Assembly (NCBI RefSeq): GCF_040869045.1
Contig: NC_090319.1
Span: 228,756,490-228,820,489, forward strand
Direction: 5' to 3'
DNA: 64,000 bases
Source of the DNA: Eurosta solidaginis
Lineage: Eukaryota; Arthropoda; Insecta; Diptera; Tephritidae
In this document: positions 52,045-61,250 of the stretch, piece after piece
Position numbering within the stretch: the stretch's first letter is position 1
How the letters are laid out: each line of letters begins with the position of its first letter
Translations under genes and position numbers: made by a program
The notes under the pieces: generated by a model
Databases searched by the model: none
What the model was told of the DNA's origin: nothing
Seen by the model: the letters and a program-made list of their open reading frames with translations, nothing else

Positions 52045-53270
52045 CTAACAAATTTTTAGTGGATCCTGTTCTGTATTCTCGTCGCACACCGGCGGTGGTT
52101 GACACCACTTTTTCATTCTATAAGCTTCAATAACTCTGTCATAGGGTAGTTTAGTAAGCTGGCAATTGTAAATATCGCGTACGACGTACCTGTCATTCCC
52201 TAACACTTTGTGTACCACATAGGGTCCCTTATATGGGGGCACGAACTTTTTGTTACTTCCGGCAGTATTGTCAACATTCTTATTACAACAAAGTCCCCCA
52301 CATTATACGTCTTACTTTGGATACCATTTTTAGCGAACCTCGCGGAGTAGTACTCCTGTCTGGCGGCAATTGAGTCAGAGGCATCCATGCGGATGCGACC
52401 TAAGTCTCTCCCTGCGTCGGGATTCACCGTGTCTTGAAAATATGCCGTGAATTCGTCAATAATGACCCCTCGTTGCTCAACTCCGAACAAGAGTCTGCCC
52501 GGGGTATCTCTAACGAATTTTTCAACTTTTGTTCGCATGCTTGGAAACCAGTAGTACGACTTCAGCTTGTCTACCGTCTTCTCCACAGATAGGTGCCCTA
52601 ATTTTTTGTGTATCAACCGTATCACGTTCTCTTCCATTTCCCTAGGCACGTATAGAGCAATCCTTTTGTCTCGAATCTTCCTATACACAACCCCATCTAC
52701 TAAGCTATATTCTACGCTCTCTGAATGTTCTAACTGGCCCCGGATGGAACTTATTTCTTTATCTCGTTCCTGTGCAACCTGTATCTGGCACTCAACATAA
52801 TCGGTGTTCACAACTGGGGCTATTTGCCTTCTACTAAGGGCGTCAACACGTGGTATGGCTATCCCTCTTCTATGTTTTATTTTGTAGTTGTAATTTTCGA
52901 GCTCGAGGGCCCACCTGGCTATTCGAGGGTTGAGTTGTTTTCTCTCATGCATCATTGTGAGAGAGTTACAATCAGTAATGATTATAAAAGGTATACCCTC
53001 TAAATAGGTCCTAAACCTTCTAAGCGCGTATATGATGGACAAAGTCTCAAGCTCAAAACTGCGATACTTTCATTCGGCTGGAGTAGCCGTTTTAGAGAAG
53101 TACCAAAATGGATGGATTCTTATCGTCTTGACGTTGCAGGAATACTGCACCAAATCCTATGCTGCTAGCATCGCAGTGAAGTTCGGTTTCCTTCGTCGGA
53201 TTAAATATAGACAATACAGGACTTTTGGTTAATCTGGATTTAAGTTCATTAAAGGCGTCAAGGCATTTTA
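52045..53270 (-). pseudogene. gypsy-B: RNase H and core-less integrase
   Basis: RNase H: CDASSIGFGAVF near 53170, FELETLSIIYALRRFRTYLEG near 53000-53060, FIIITDCNSLTMM near 52960, PRVDALSRRQ near 52840. Integrase head: LIHKKLGHLSVEKTVDKLKSYYWFP (zinc-binding side) near 52550-52620. Then FVRDTPGRLLFGVEQRG joins directly to a tail with DEFTAYFQDTVNPD, DASDSIAARQEYYSARFAKNG, YNVGDFVVIR and, after a shift, YKGPYVVHKVLGNDRYVVRD. The DDE catalytic core of roughly 150 residues is absent, joined without a stop from 53042 to 52200. Such an integrase cannot insert DNA. Confidence 0.85.
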
Positions 53271-54105
53271 TATCAAAGGAGAATTTCTACGGAGTAGATT
53301 CTGTAAAGGCTTGGCTATTTGGGAGAAGGACGGCAAAAAACGGCGGAGGCACGAGAAAAGTCCGATACAGGACTGTAACTGTTTAGCATTTGTCGGAACA
53401 GGGAAATTCTGGATACTTTTAATATGAGAACCATTTGGCAGTATTCCTGGTCGTGATACGATGTATCCTAAATAATCTATCTCGTCATATCCGAACCTAC
53501 ATTTCCCGAGATTGAGCTTCGGCGCTCGCAGGGTAAGCCGTTCTAATACTAACCTAAGAAGGGCCTTGTGCTCTTCAAAATCCTGAGTCGCTATAATGAT
53601 GTCATCCATGCAAATTATCATCTTTCTAGTTTCGATCAAACCCCTAAAATTATTATTGATTAATCGTTGAAATACGGCAAGAGCATTTTTCAGCCCAATC
53701 GGCATTTTCAAGTATTCATATTGGCCGTGAGGCGTTACGAAAGCAGTCAAGGGAACGGATTCGGAAGCCATTTGCACTTGGTGAAAGCCACTTTTCAAAT
53801 CTAAAACCGAAAAGTAGTTCTTATTTTCCAAGTATTCTATAAGGGTCATTGTCCCTGACCGTAATTTTATTCAATGCCCTATAGTCCACGCACATGCGGA
53901 CTTTACCATTTTTCTTCTTAACTAGTACTATTGCTGATGCGTATGGTGAATCACTAGGTCTTATGATTCCATCTCGACAAAGTTCATCAATGATGGTTTG
54001 TACTTGATTTCTCTCGGAACAGAAAAGTCCACGCGGCGCACAATGAAAAGGTACATCGGTCGTCAAATGTATCTTCATTTTGTATTTATAAGATTCTTGT
54101 CTCAT
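53268..54105 (-). pseudogene. gypsy-B: reverse transcriptase
   Basis: Two overlapping frames, shifted near 53840. First: GLFCSERNQVQTIIDELCRDGIIRPSDSPYASAIVLVKKKNGKVRMCVDYRALN, the RT entry block. Second: YFSVLDLKSGFHQVQM (motif A), TAFVTPHGQYEYLKMPIGLKNALAVFQRLIN, ICMDDIIIAT (motif C; CMDD where YxDD is usual), DEIDYLGYIVS, then FPVPTNAKQLQSCIGLFSCLRRFLPSFSQIAKPLQNLL. All motifs are present apart from the frameshift. Confidence 0.9.
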
Positions 54106-54106
54106 A

Positions 54107-54465
54107 TCAGGGTTGAGATATGTATTCTCTATAAGTTTCTCTAAATCTTTTTGCTGGTATTTGGTTAGTTAAGAATATGTATATATTCTTCTCATCTTCC
54201 GGGATGTCAATGCAAAAAATATCAGGTACTTCGACCGCTGTATCGGCAGTGGTATTATAATCAACCTTACCTAAGGAGTCAGTGACAGCATCACTTTCAT
54301 GTTTTTTTCTTAATGGGTGTTTTAACAACTGAATTAAATTAATAGGACTGCCGGTATCAAAAAGGGAAACAACGTTAACAGTAATTAATTTTATAGTTTT
54401 GAAAAATATACTCACTGAATTATATTCCCCGATGACATCAACTGGTTCATGTTGTTGTTGTTCAT
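54107..54465 (-). pseudogene. gypsy-B: aspartic protease
   Basis: SLFDTGSPINLIQLL near 54320-54365 is the active-site loop (DTG). Upstream, beyond the short retroposon, the frame joins the zinc-knuckle part. Downstream it runs to a stop just before the RT frame. Confidence 0.75.
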
Positions 54466-54787
54466 GTTGTTGTTGTTGTTGTAGCGATTAGGTTACTCCC
54501 CGAAGGCTTTGGGGAGTGTTATCGATGTGATGGTCCTTTGTCGGATACAGATCCGATACGCTCCGGTACACAGCACCATTAAGGTGCTGGCCTGACCATC
54601 TCGGGAACGATTTATATGGCCACATTAAACCTTCAGGCCATCCCTCCCTCCCCACCCCCAAGTTCCATGAGGAGCTTGGGGTCGCCAGAGCCTCGTCTGT
54701 TAGTGAAACGGGATTCGCCGCTCGAAGGTGAGGTTGACAATTGGGTTGGAGAAGCTATATATTGCGCTACACAACCCCTTGAATCCC
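54466..54787 (-). mobile_element. Short retroposon, copy 2 (full length)
   Basis: 322 bp flanked by a 12-bp duplication GTTGTTGTTCAT (54454-54465 and 54788-54799). On the minus strand it starts AAGGGGTTGTGTAGCGCAA, contains AACCCAATTGTCAACCTCACC and ends ATCGCTACAACAACAACAACAAC. It interrupts gypsy-B gag-pol. Confidence 0.9.
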
Positions 54788-56146
54788 GTTGTTGTTCATC
54801 TTCGTATCCGGTGACTGTGGCTATTTCACGCTTCCTTGGTATCTTGGCCGGGTTTGGACAAGAACGGTGGTCATGGCCCATCTGCCAACATTTAAAGCAT
54901 GAACCATCTGGGCGTTTTGGGAATGGACAGTTTGGCTTTATGTGCCCATTCCTAGAACAATTGTAACATTTTAGTTTTTCAGCTTGCTTTTGCTCTATCT
55001 GCCGTTGGTTGGATAGTTGCGTCCGATGGTTGGGTGGTTGCGTCACACCTGACATAAAATACTTGTGTTGATATCGGTTGATCAACGCCTAGAGCTCCTC
55101 CACATTTCGTGCCGTCATGAGGATTTCGATATGTGGAGTTGAGTTACCAATGCCATCTATAATAAAGCCTATCAGTTCCGTTTCGTCGATATTGACTCGT
55201 TTACCAATCGCCTGCATGGTGAGCGTATAGCAGTGGAGTGATTCCTCCTTCTTTTTCCAGCGTCGTTGCGCAAGCATTTTGTACACCTCTTGTCGGGTGA
55301 TTCCCATGTCAAATTCATTAAGTAGCGCCCTCTTCAGTGCTTGGTGGCTTAGTCCATAAACTCCTCGAGGTCACGAATGAAATTATGTACAGGATAGGTG
55401 ACGTCATTCCCACTGAATTTGGGGAGAGCGTGTTCAATATCATCAAATTGCAGGCGGTTTTGGTAAAAATGCTGTGGAGGTTTTTCCATTTCCTGAATTT
55501 GTCTTTGCAATGATAAAATTTCCAAACGCTTTTTTAGAGCTATGACCTCGGACTCTAATTCGGCGTGCTTTGCGTCGGCGGCACTACACATGGCGGTGTT
55601 GTTGGTGGTATTGATATCGGTGGCTATGAGACTAGTGGCAGCAGCGGAGTCGTTAGGGGCGGCGATGTTGGTGGCGGCAAGAATGCTATTGACAGTGGCG
55701 ATAGTATTGGTAACGGCAGTGACGTCGGCAGAGGTAATGTTGGTTGCGGCAGTGACATCGGCATAGGTACTGTCGGTTGCGGCAATCACGTCGGCACATG
55801 TAATAATGGTTGCGGCAGTGGCCTCTGTGGCGACCGGAGTATTAGTGGCAGCGTTGGTATCAGTAGCGGCAGTGACGTCAGTATTGGCACCTATGCCACC
55901 AGTTAAGGCAGTGGCAGCATTAGGGGCATCGTTTTGGGTGGTTCCAATCGCAGCAGTTTCAGCATTGGAGGTGATGTTAGTGGATGTTGAATGAGCGGTC
56001 ACTCCTGGCGATGGCAAAGTCCAATCGTTGTTATCACCCACTACGTTATTCAAAAGTTGTCGTAATTGCTGTAGCGTAGCTGATGGTGGAAAATGTATTC
56101 CTGCCTGTCGCAAGGCGTTCATGCCATCTTCCCTAGTAATTGGCAT
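54788..56146 (-). pseudogene. gypsy-B: gag with Ala/Thr repeats and two zinc knuckles
   Basis: Starts MPITREDGMNALRQAG 58 bp after the 5' LTR. Residues about 50-170 are a degenerate Ala/Thr/Asp/Asn repeat (for example TAATDSTYADVTAATN) from a tandem DNA repeat at about 55650-55990. A coiled-coil ELESEVIALKKRLEILSLQRQIQEM follows, then LPKFSGNDVTYPVHNFIRDLEEFMD, the capsid start. A shift near 55349 leads to VYKMLAQRRWKKKEESLHCYTLTMQAIG; another near 55089 to the knuckles CYNCSRNGHIKPNC and CFKCWQMGHDHRSC (about 54860-54970). Confidence 0.85.
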
Positions 56147-56204
56147 GTTGATTTTATATATAATATTATTTTTCGTTTTTTCCGGGTGAACCTCACACCT
56201 GAGT

Positions 56205-56465
56205 TGTAAATTCGTATAGATTATTTTTATAGGTTAAGGGATTCAAGCTGATTAAGAAAACACGCTTTTAGTTTTTTCACCCAATAGAATAATAATGGCG
56301 AGCCTGAGGTTCGCCTTCTCCTTCTTCTTTATTTCTTTTCTTTTTATTCGTACATAGTTGCATTTTCCTTATATTTAAACATAGATCAGAGTTGTATTCT
56401 GCTTTTCTTAATCTGTACATAATAGCACGTTCCCGACAAAATGTTACAATAATAGTGCGTTTACA
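56205..56465 (-). repeat. gypsy-B 5' LTR (261 bp)
   Basis: Same ends and length as the 3' LTR; five of the six differences seen lie between about 56279 and 56316. Confidence 0.95.
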
Positions 56466-57243
56466 TATGATACATTTTTTCTTAATTGAAACAACAAAAA
56501 TTGCTAATACATCCCAGAGCACGAGGAAAAAGTGTCAATAAATATGACACTATGGCATCATTGCCATGAAACAAGTCCAATTTTCACATCCATTCTGCAA
56601 CAGATGTCGCAGTGCTGTGAATATCAATTGACAAGAAACAGGGTAGAAATAATGAAGACACACAACCAACCGATGTGATAGCTGAAAGGTTATAGCAGCG
56701 GCGCCTAAACGTTGCCGATGAAGGAATTGAGCAGTTCCCGAAATGGATCTATACAACGAGCTTTGGCAGTTCTCTAAATTTTTTTCTTTCTTCTATTCTA
56801 ATTAAAAATTTTTTCAATTAAGAAAAAATTTATCATAACAATTATAATGATAAAATAATTATTGTTAGGCCTTGAGCTCGATTCGAACCCGCGATCTTAC
56901 AAATCAATAGGCCGATATAACAACAAAAATTGTAAATTCATTTGAAAAAGATAAACGCGAAAAAAATGTATTAATCACATGCCTGCTATTGCACACAATT
57001 CAAAATTTTAGATTGTACTACTTTTTCTTTATACATAATTCCTTCCAAATAAATAAACGTTTTTGAATTTTGAGAAAAATTTAATGTTTTTTCTGTCGTC
57101 TGATTACTTTCTGAATTTTGCCTTCTGAATTTTCACTTCTGAAATTAGACTTCTGAGATTTGACTTCTGAGTTTTGACCTCTGAATTTTGTCTTTCTGAG
57201 AAAATGTGTTTCTGAATTTTTGCTTTCTGAATTTACGGGGGGC

Positions 57244-58150
57244 ACCAAAAAAAAATATAGCACAAATTATCTAGGAGTTATACTAGATAGTAAGTTGCCG
57301 CGGAAACTCAATATGGAAAAGAGAGCGAAGAAAGCCTCCGCGGCACTACATGTATGCAAGAGGATGCTAGAATGCACGTGGGGCCTATCACCCAAACTCT
57401 TTCATTGGGTATTTACGGCAATTGTCAAACCCACTTTACTATGGGGTTCTTGTTTGGTGTACAGCCACACAAAAAAGTACGTATACCAAAAACTTGAGAG
57501 TATGCCGAGTACCAATGATTATAATAACGGGAGCCTTAAAAACTACCCCGACAGCAGCATTGCATGCCATTCTACACCTCCCGCCTGCAGACCTAACGGC
57601 CAAAAACATCGCGTTAGCAACTGCATCAAGGCTTAAGGCCTCGAGTGCAGGCCTTATGGCCACATGAGTATTGCGCCATCTAACATCGGTCAAACGGAAT
57701 ATATGGTCCCGTGCCTGAGCTTGGATAGTGATCTTGAGGCCACAATTGAGGCGGATGGTTGGTTCCAGGGTGCAGAAATGGCATAACATACTATACACGT
57801 GTATACGGATGATTCCAAATTAATGGAAGGGAATGTTTGCTGTGTTGCCCAGAAATAAGTAAATGCTGCAGGCTGACAGATTACTGCAGCGTTTTTCAGG
57901 CGCCAATTATAACAGTGAAGAAAGCAGCAGAAATTCTGGAGAAGCATTGGAAAAACTTTGCTCAGGGCGGACCATACATCTTTACTTGGTTCCCGATCAT
58001 AAAGGGATAGAAGGTGACGAAAAGGCTGATGAGTTGGCAAAGGATGGTGCAACGCTCGCTGAGTTGACGATAGACGTCCTAACCCGTTTTGGAGAAATCA
58101 AAAAGAGGCAGGAGTTGCATATAACCTCTACTGCTCATGCCACCGAAATT
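57244..58150 (+). pseudogene. LINE-III: RT end and RNase H
   Basis: Continues 49200-51237 after MULE-C. TNYLGVILDSKLPRKLNMEKRAKKASAALHVCKRMLECTWGLSPKLFHWVFTAIVKPTLLWGSCLVY is the post-palm region; after shifts, ALHAILHLPPADL and VYTDDSKLMEGNV (RNase H first Asp) near 57800-57830, and RTIHLYLVPDHKGIEGDEKADELAKDGA (last RNase H motif) at about 57970-58050. It then fuses to LINE-I sequence near 58150. Confidence 0.75.
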
Positions 58151-58555
58151 GTATCTAAAGTAAAAAGTCGCAACAAAATCCTCAAGTCACTTCCCGGAAG
58201 CACCTGGGGAAAAGATAAAGAAACGTTGCTAACCACGTACAAAGCAATTGGCCGACCGCTCATCAGCTACGCGTCACCAGTTTGGTTGCCTGGCCTTAAA
58301 AATACACAATGGAATAAGCTACAGGCCTATCAAAATGCTGCAATCAGAACTGCCACCGCATGTCTCCTTATGACCCCGAACACAACCTACATAGTGAGGC
58401 CAAAAAGCTCAATATTAAAGTGCACAACGAAATGCTAAACAAGTAGTTTTTGCTAAATTGTCACAAACCAGGACTCATAGCAAACAACTGCTTGATCTAG
58501 CACCGCCTCTATGGGGATTAAGGGAACATCTCCATAAGCACTATGACGAGATCCG
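58150..58555 (+). pseudogene. LINE-I RT fragment fused to LINE-III
   Basis: SRNKILKSLPGSTWGKDKETLLTTYKAIGRPLISYASPVWLPGLKNTQWNKLQAYQNAAIRTATACLLMTP matches the LINE-I post-palm block (39850-39980 in the complete copy). It shares one open frame with the LINE-III RNase H end. Continues as LLDLAPPLWGLREHLHKHYDEI to 58555. Confidence 0.75.
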
Positions 58556-58925
58556 GACGTGAACAGCAGGGAGCCACAAAGGTTTATAGAAATTTCGGGG
58601 GCAACGAACGTTGGGTTCTAACCCAGAAAAGCCCGAAAGATGCAACCATCTTTTACACGTGACACATTGGCAAGGGTATGACCGTCTGAGATAAATCCTT
58701 TTCTGATATATGCAGCAGAACCACAGCCTTGGACCGGGGTTAGGCTCCGGGGTTCCTTCCTGGAGCAGGAGGGTATGGAGCAGTCAAGCTGCAAGGAGCT
58801 GTTCCGAGGATGACAATTTGTGAGAGGGACGCCACAAATTAAATGGAGTTACACTAAAATGACAGCCATTGGTCGGGATAAAAATCCCGAGGCGCTCCGG
58901 TACATAGTACCGACTGCGTGGGAAG
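58556..58925 (-). pseudogene. LINE-I 5' fragment
   Basis: Reverse complement of the LINE-I 5' end: CGGTACTATGTACCGGAGCGCC near 58905, a decayed ExNPGP coding block near 58745 and PHD-finger sequence to 58560. It meets the plus-strand fragment head-on at 58555. Confidence 0.7.
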
Positions 58926-59572
58926 TGTTCTGTTCTGTACTCGTATACTCCTTAAATATTTCTAGTCTACTCTTTAAATCATCCATAAAAAGTATACAAA
59001 TTACATTCATTCATACACATATTAAAATTTTCAACTAAAAAAAGGTAATGCCTTAGGCTATGAAACGTATTTTTTGGAATGTTCCAGTATAGCTAAATTT
59101 TCTGGTTTTTACTTCTCATAAAAACCAAAGGCATAAGAGAGTAAAGTTAAATCTCATCCATGTCTCAAGAAAACTTAAGGATACATTTATTGCGTTTTGT
59201 TTTGGAACTCTTCATATACATTATTATGGAACGGAAACATACTTTACTTTTTTTTATTATATTGCAACGTTTTTATGAATATTCTTATTCTGTAGAATTT
59301 TTTCAATATTTTTCAATAAACATTGTTTTGTCTCGAAAGCCGCTGTTTTAATATTTTTTATTAGCTGGAAAGGAAGTTTACCCCTTTACCTTTCCAAAGA
59401 TTTTTATATTATAATGGAACGGAAGCATCGGAAATATGGCACACTTGGGAAATTTTACCCCATTTCTGGAAAAAATGGACGTATATAAAATCCAGAAAAA
59501 TTTAAATTTTGGACAAATCTGAATATTATTAAATCGATCCGTACATCCATATATTAAAAATCATTTTATTAC
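58926..59572. other. AT-rich, probably intron of the mRpS11 gene
   Basis: Lies 3' of exon 2 on the minus strand. I searched it for the missing last exon of uS11m (Gly-rich then Pro/Arg-rich end) and did not find it. No repeat family recognised. Confidence 0.4.
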
Positions 59573-59638
59573 CATCCGACCAGGGCCCAATCCACGCACA
59601 GTTACGCGCACCACCTTCCATCCCAGTTCTATAGCTTT
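59573..59638 (-). CDS. mRpS11: Mitochondrial ribosomal protein uS11m, internal exon (second seen)
   Basis: 66 bp coding KAIELGWKVVRVTVRGLGPGRM, the conserved turn of uS11 leading to the C-terminal loop. It follows acceptor ...ACGACAG at 59639 and ends at donor ATG/GTAATA. The frame joins exon 59695-59926 in phase 0 through a 56-bp intron, so splicing keeps the protein intact. uS11m is part of the small mitoribosomal subunit platform and contacts mRNA and 3' minor-domain rRNA. The last exon (about 40 residues) is not visible to the left within the window. Confidence 0.85.
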
Positions 59639-59694
59639 CTGTCGTAAATAATAACTGAGACTTCTTTTAAAAACAGAAATTTTAAATTACTTAC
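59639..59694 (-). other. mRpS11: mRpS11 intron, 56 bp
   Basis: GTAAGT at its start (59689-59694, minus sense) and TTTACGACAG at its end. Size is typical of short dipteran introns. Confidence 0.8.
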
Positions 59695-59926
59695 TTCACT
59701 TATAGTTATTGCAGTAGCTTGGGCTGCAATATTTGTGCCTTTTCGAGTGTTTTTGAAACCTTCAATCCCGCACGATCGGATGAGCCTGGGAACTCCCATA
59801 CTGTCCGTAAAACTAATAATAGTGTTGTTGGGTGAGATGCGTATATGACATATGGGAAGATTAGCGAATGGAACATCATTAAACAGTTGTTGTTGAGTTT
59901 GAGCATCTGAGAAAAAGTTGTCTCTC
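59695..59926 (-). CDS. mRpS11: Mitochondrial ribosomal protein uS11m, internal exon (first seen)
   Basis: 232 bp with an acceptor TTTTTATTCGACAG directly upstream and a GTAAGT donor. Codes 77 residues: FSDAQTQQQLFNDVPFANLPICHIRISPNNTIISFTDSMGVP, then RSCGIEGFKNTRKGTNIAAQATAITISE. The NNT-I-I, SCG-x-x-GFK and AAQATA segments are signatures of the uS11 family, and the LPICHI...SPNNT lead-in fits the mitochondrial type. No stop or shift; both splice sites are good, so the gene may be live. A first exon with the targeting peptide should lie to the right; a SINE (60004-60235) and other repeats sit there and I did not find it. Confidence 0.9.
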
Positions 59927-60003
59927 CTGTCGAATAAAAAGCAAACACAATAGCTGTTAAATATATGTTCCCCTTACATAGACTATATAAATAAATAAAA
60001 AAG

Positions 60004-60235
60004 ATTGGCGCGATTTACCTCGAAAGAGATTTGGGAAGAGCTTCTCTTCTAATTTGCGATGCACTCCTTTTAATTTTCCCTACAAGTTGGCGAAACGGGA
60101 CCTACATGTTTTATGCCGACTACAAACGGCATTTGTAAGGCAGATGAATTTTCACTTAAAAGCTCTTCATGGCAGAAATACACTCGGAGTGTTTGCCAAA
60201 TCACTTCTGAGGCACGACCCCGATTAGAAAACGTC
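60004..60235 (-). mobile_element. SINE, copy 4 (body)
   Basis: Complement contains TTTGGCAAACACTCCGAGTG, GCATAAAACATGTAGGTCCC and CGCGCCAAT-like end; the tRNA-like head is mostly missing. It lies just upstream of the mRpS11 exons, possibly in an intron. Confidence 0.75.
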
Positions 60236-60293
60236 GAACTTCGTTACCGAGTGGTGACGGCAATACATTTCAGGTAACTATATACAGTACGAA

Positions 60294-60581
60294 TTATTTG
60301 TTCTTTAGACTCTTAAAACATACGTCTGTAAGCTCTGGATTAAAATAAAGTACAATATTTTCTTCGTAGAATATAAAATGTTGATTAGTTGTATTGTCAT
60401 CTATAGCGTCACCTAATTGCTCCGCCGCATAGAGCTGCTTGAGCAGACAAAAATTAAGAAGTAGTTGTCCGGTATAAGGCATAATTGCTATTCTTGGAAA
60501 GGAATTGTATCCATCAATAAGATTATGTACTTTGCCGTTATCTAATAACACGCTCAAAAAAGTCATGTCAAATGATTTCAA
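60294..60581 (-). CDS. Unidentified gene-like exon
   Basis: A 95-codon open frame ending in TAA: LLDNGKVHNLIDGYNSFPRIAIMPYTGQ, LLLNFCLLKQLYAAEQLGDAIDDN, FIFYEENIVLYFNPELTDVCFKSLKNK. Composition is that of a folded globular protein (few low-complexity runs, spaced acids and aromatics). It has no ATG at its left frame end; an AG acceptor in TTTTTTGAG at about 60556 could start the exon, making this the last exon of a host gene. It ends 370 bp upstream of the mRpS11 exons on the same strand. I do not recognise the family. Confidence 0.45.
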   Translation of the reverse strand: MKSFDMTFLSVLLDNGKVHNLIDGYNSFPRIAIMPYTGQLLLNFCLLKQLYAAEQLGDAIDDNTTNQHFIFYEENIVLYFNPELTDVCFKSLKNK

Positions 60582-60639
60582 AAGACAGGTTCAGACAAGT
60601 CGAAGTGCTACAGCCGTGACATGGCACATCTGTAGCGGG

Positions 60640-61000
60640 GTGGTCACTGATCACCTCCAGGTAGCTCTTGTCGATGCAACCTTTCCCATCTTGGAGTACG
60701 CAGAACGGCGATTCAGGCCGATGATATCAATGTCTTCAGCAAACGCGAGAGCACGCTTCTCAAGGCAGCTGGTTCCATGTACCGGAGCGACCAAGGGCTG
60801 TCATTTCAGTGTAACCCCGCTTAATTTATTGCTTCCCTCCGACAAATTGTCATCCTCCCAGCAGATACTTGCAGAGGTACTGCTCCGGAGCCAGTACCTG
60901 ATCCCGGTCCAGAGAAACGAATGTCGCAGAAATGTGGATGTTATGCCGCTTCATGAAATCGACTATCTCCGTGACCTTCTCAGTTAATTCATTACAAGCG
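60640..61000. pseudogene. Mosaic of LINE scraps
   Basis: 60690-60740 resembles LINE-II (AGGCCGATGATATCAATGTC near 60714, complement of the YADDIDIIG codons); 60770-60895 is LINE-I 5' end on the plus strand (MYRSDQGLSFQCNPA); 60905-61000 is LINE-I endonuclease start on the minus strand (ELTEKVTEIVDFMKRHNIHI). Pieces of 50-130 bp joined in different orientations. Confidence 0.6.
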
Positions 61001-61059
61001 ATACAAACTATCTGGCACAAGAACTGTCTATGCTGCACAAATATAAAACCTTAATATGA

Positions 61060-61250
61060 TGATGAGGAGTAAATTTTTTTGATGATAAAGAGTAAAATTT
61101 TTTGTAACCCTAAGACGTTTTACAATTTCGTTAATTTGAAAAGAAAGACTAAAGGGTTTCCTTCTACAATGAAGCTTATTGATCATACTTCCAACGACAA
61201 TGCCATAATTGCTAATATGTTTGCACATTTTTTCAAATCTAACTATTCGA
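61060..61250 (+). pseudogene. Jockey/CR1-like LINE, pre-RT fragment
   Basis: KSKIFCNPKTFYNFVNLKRKTKGFPSTMK...NDNAIIANMFAHFFKSNYSN matches the region between endonuclease and RT in this LINE group. Cut at 61250 by the short retroposon. Confidence 0.6.

Larger units (their letters stand above)
51730..56465 (-). mobile_element. gypsy-B: compact LTR retrotransposon, defective integrase
   Basis: 4736 bp with 261-bp LTRs and 4-bp target duplication TATG (51726-51729 and 56466-56469). Minus-strand order: LTR (56205-56465), gag from 56146, two zinc knuckles, protease, RT, RNase H, integrase head and tail, LTR (51730-51990). The integrase core is missing. The leader between 5' LTR and gag is only 58 bp. 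A short retroposon sits between the knuckles and the protease. LTRs differ at about six positions. Confidence 0.9.
51665..56898. mobile_element. Terminal-inverted-repeat element split by gypsy-B
   Basis: Outer arms AGATCGCGGGTTCGAATCGAGC (51665) and its complement ending at about 56898, continuing with TAACAATAATTATTTTATCATT, are inverted copies of roughly 85 bp. Without gypsy-B (51730-56465) the element is about 500 bp. The arm contains a B-box-like GGTTCGAATC. No ORF in the remaining 56470-56830 interior. Host is MULE-C, whose TGTAAATTCA sequence lies on both sides. Confidence 0.6.
51238..57243 (+). mobile_element. MULE-C: Mutator-like element hosting nested insertions
   Basis: Left end TTCCCCCTATAAATTCAGAAA (about 51240) and right end TTTCTGAATTTACGGGGGGC (ending about 57241) are inverted copies; both are followed inward by arrays of TTCAGAA/TTCTGAA words (51250-51500 and 57070-57235). 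Left interior has a partial transposase tail (GTQQRRKKAV, 51510-51650). Flanks are A-rich (GCAAAAAAATG, ACCAAAAAAAAAT) and both lie in LINE-III RT, whose frame resumes as TNYLGVILDSKL. Interior from about 51665 to 56898 is foreign. Confidence 0.75.

Noticed and set aside
55542..55994. Plus-strand frames rich in Val/Ala/Gly
   Set aside because: Antisense of the Ala/Thr tandem repeat in gypsy-B gag.
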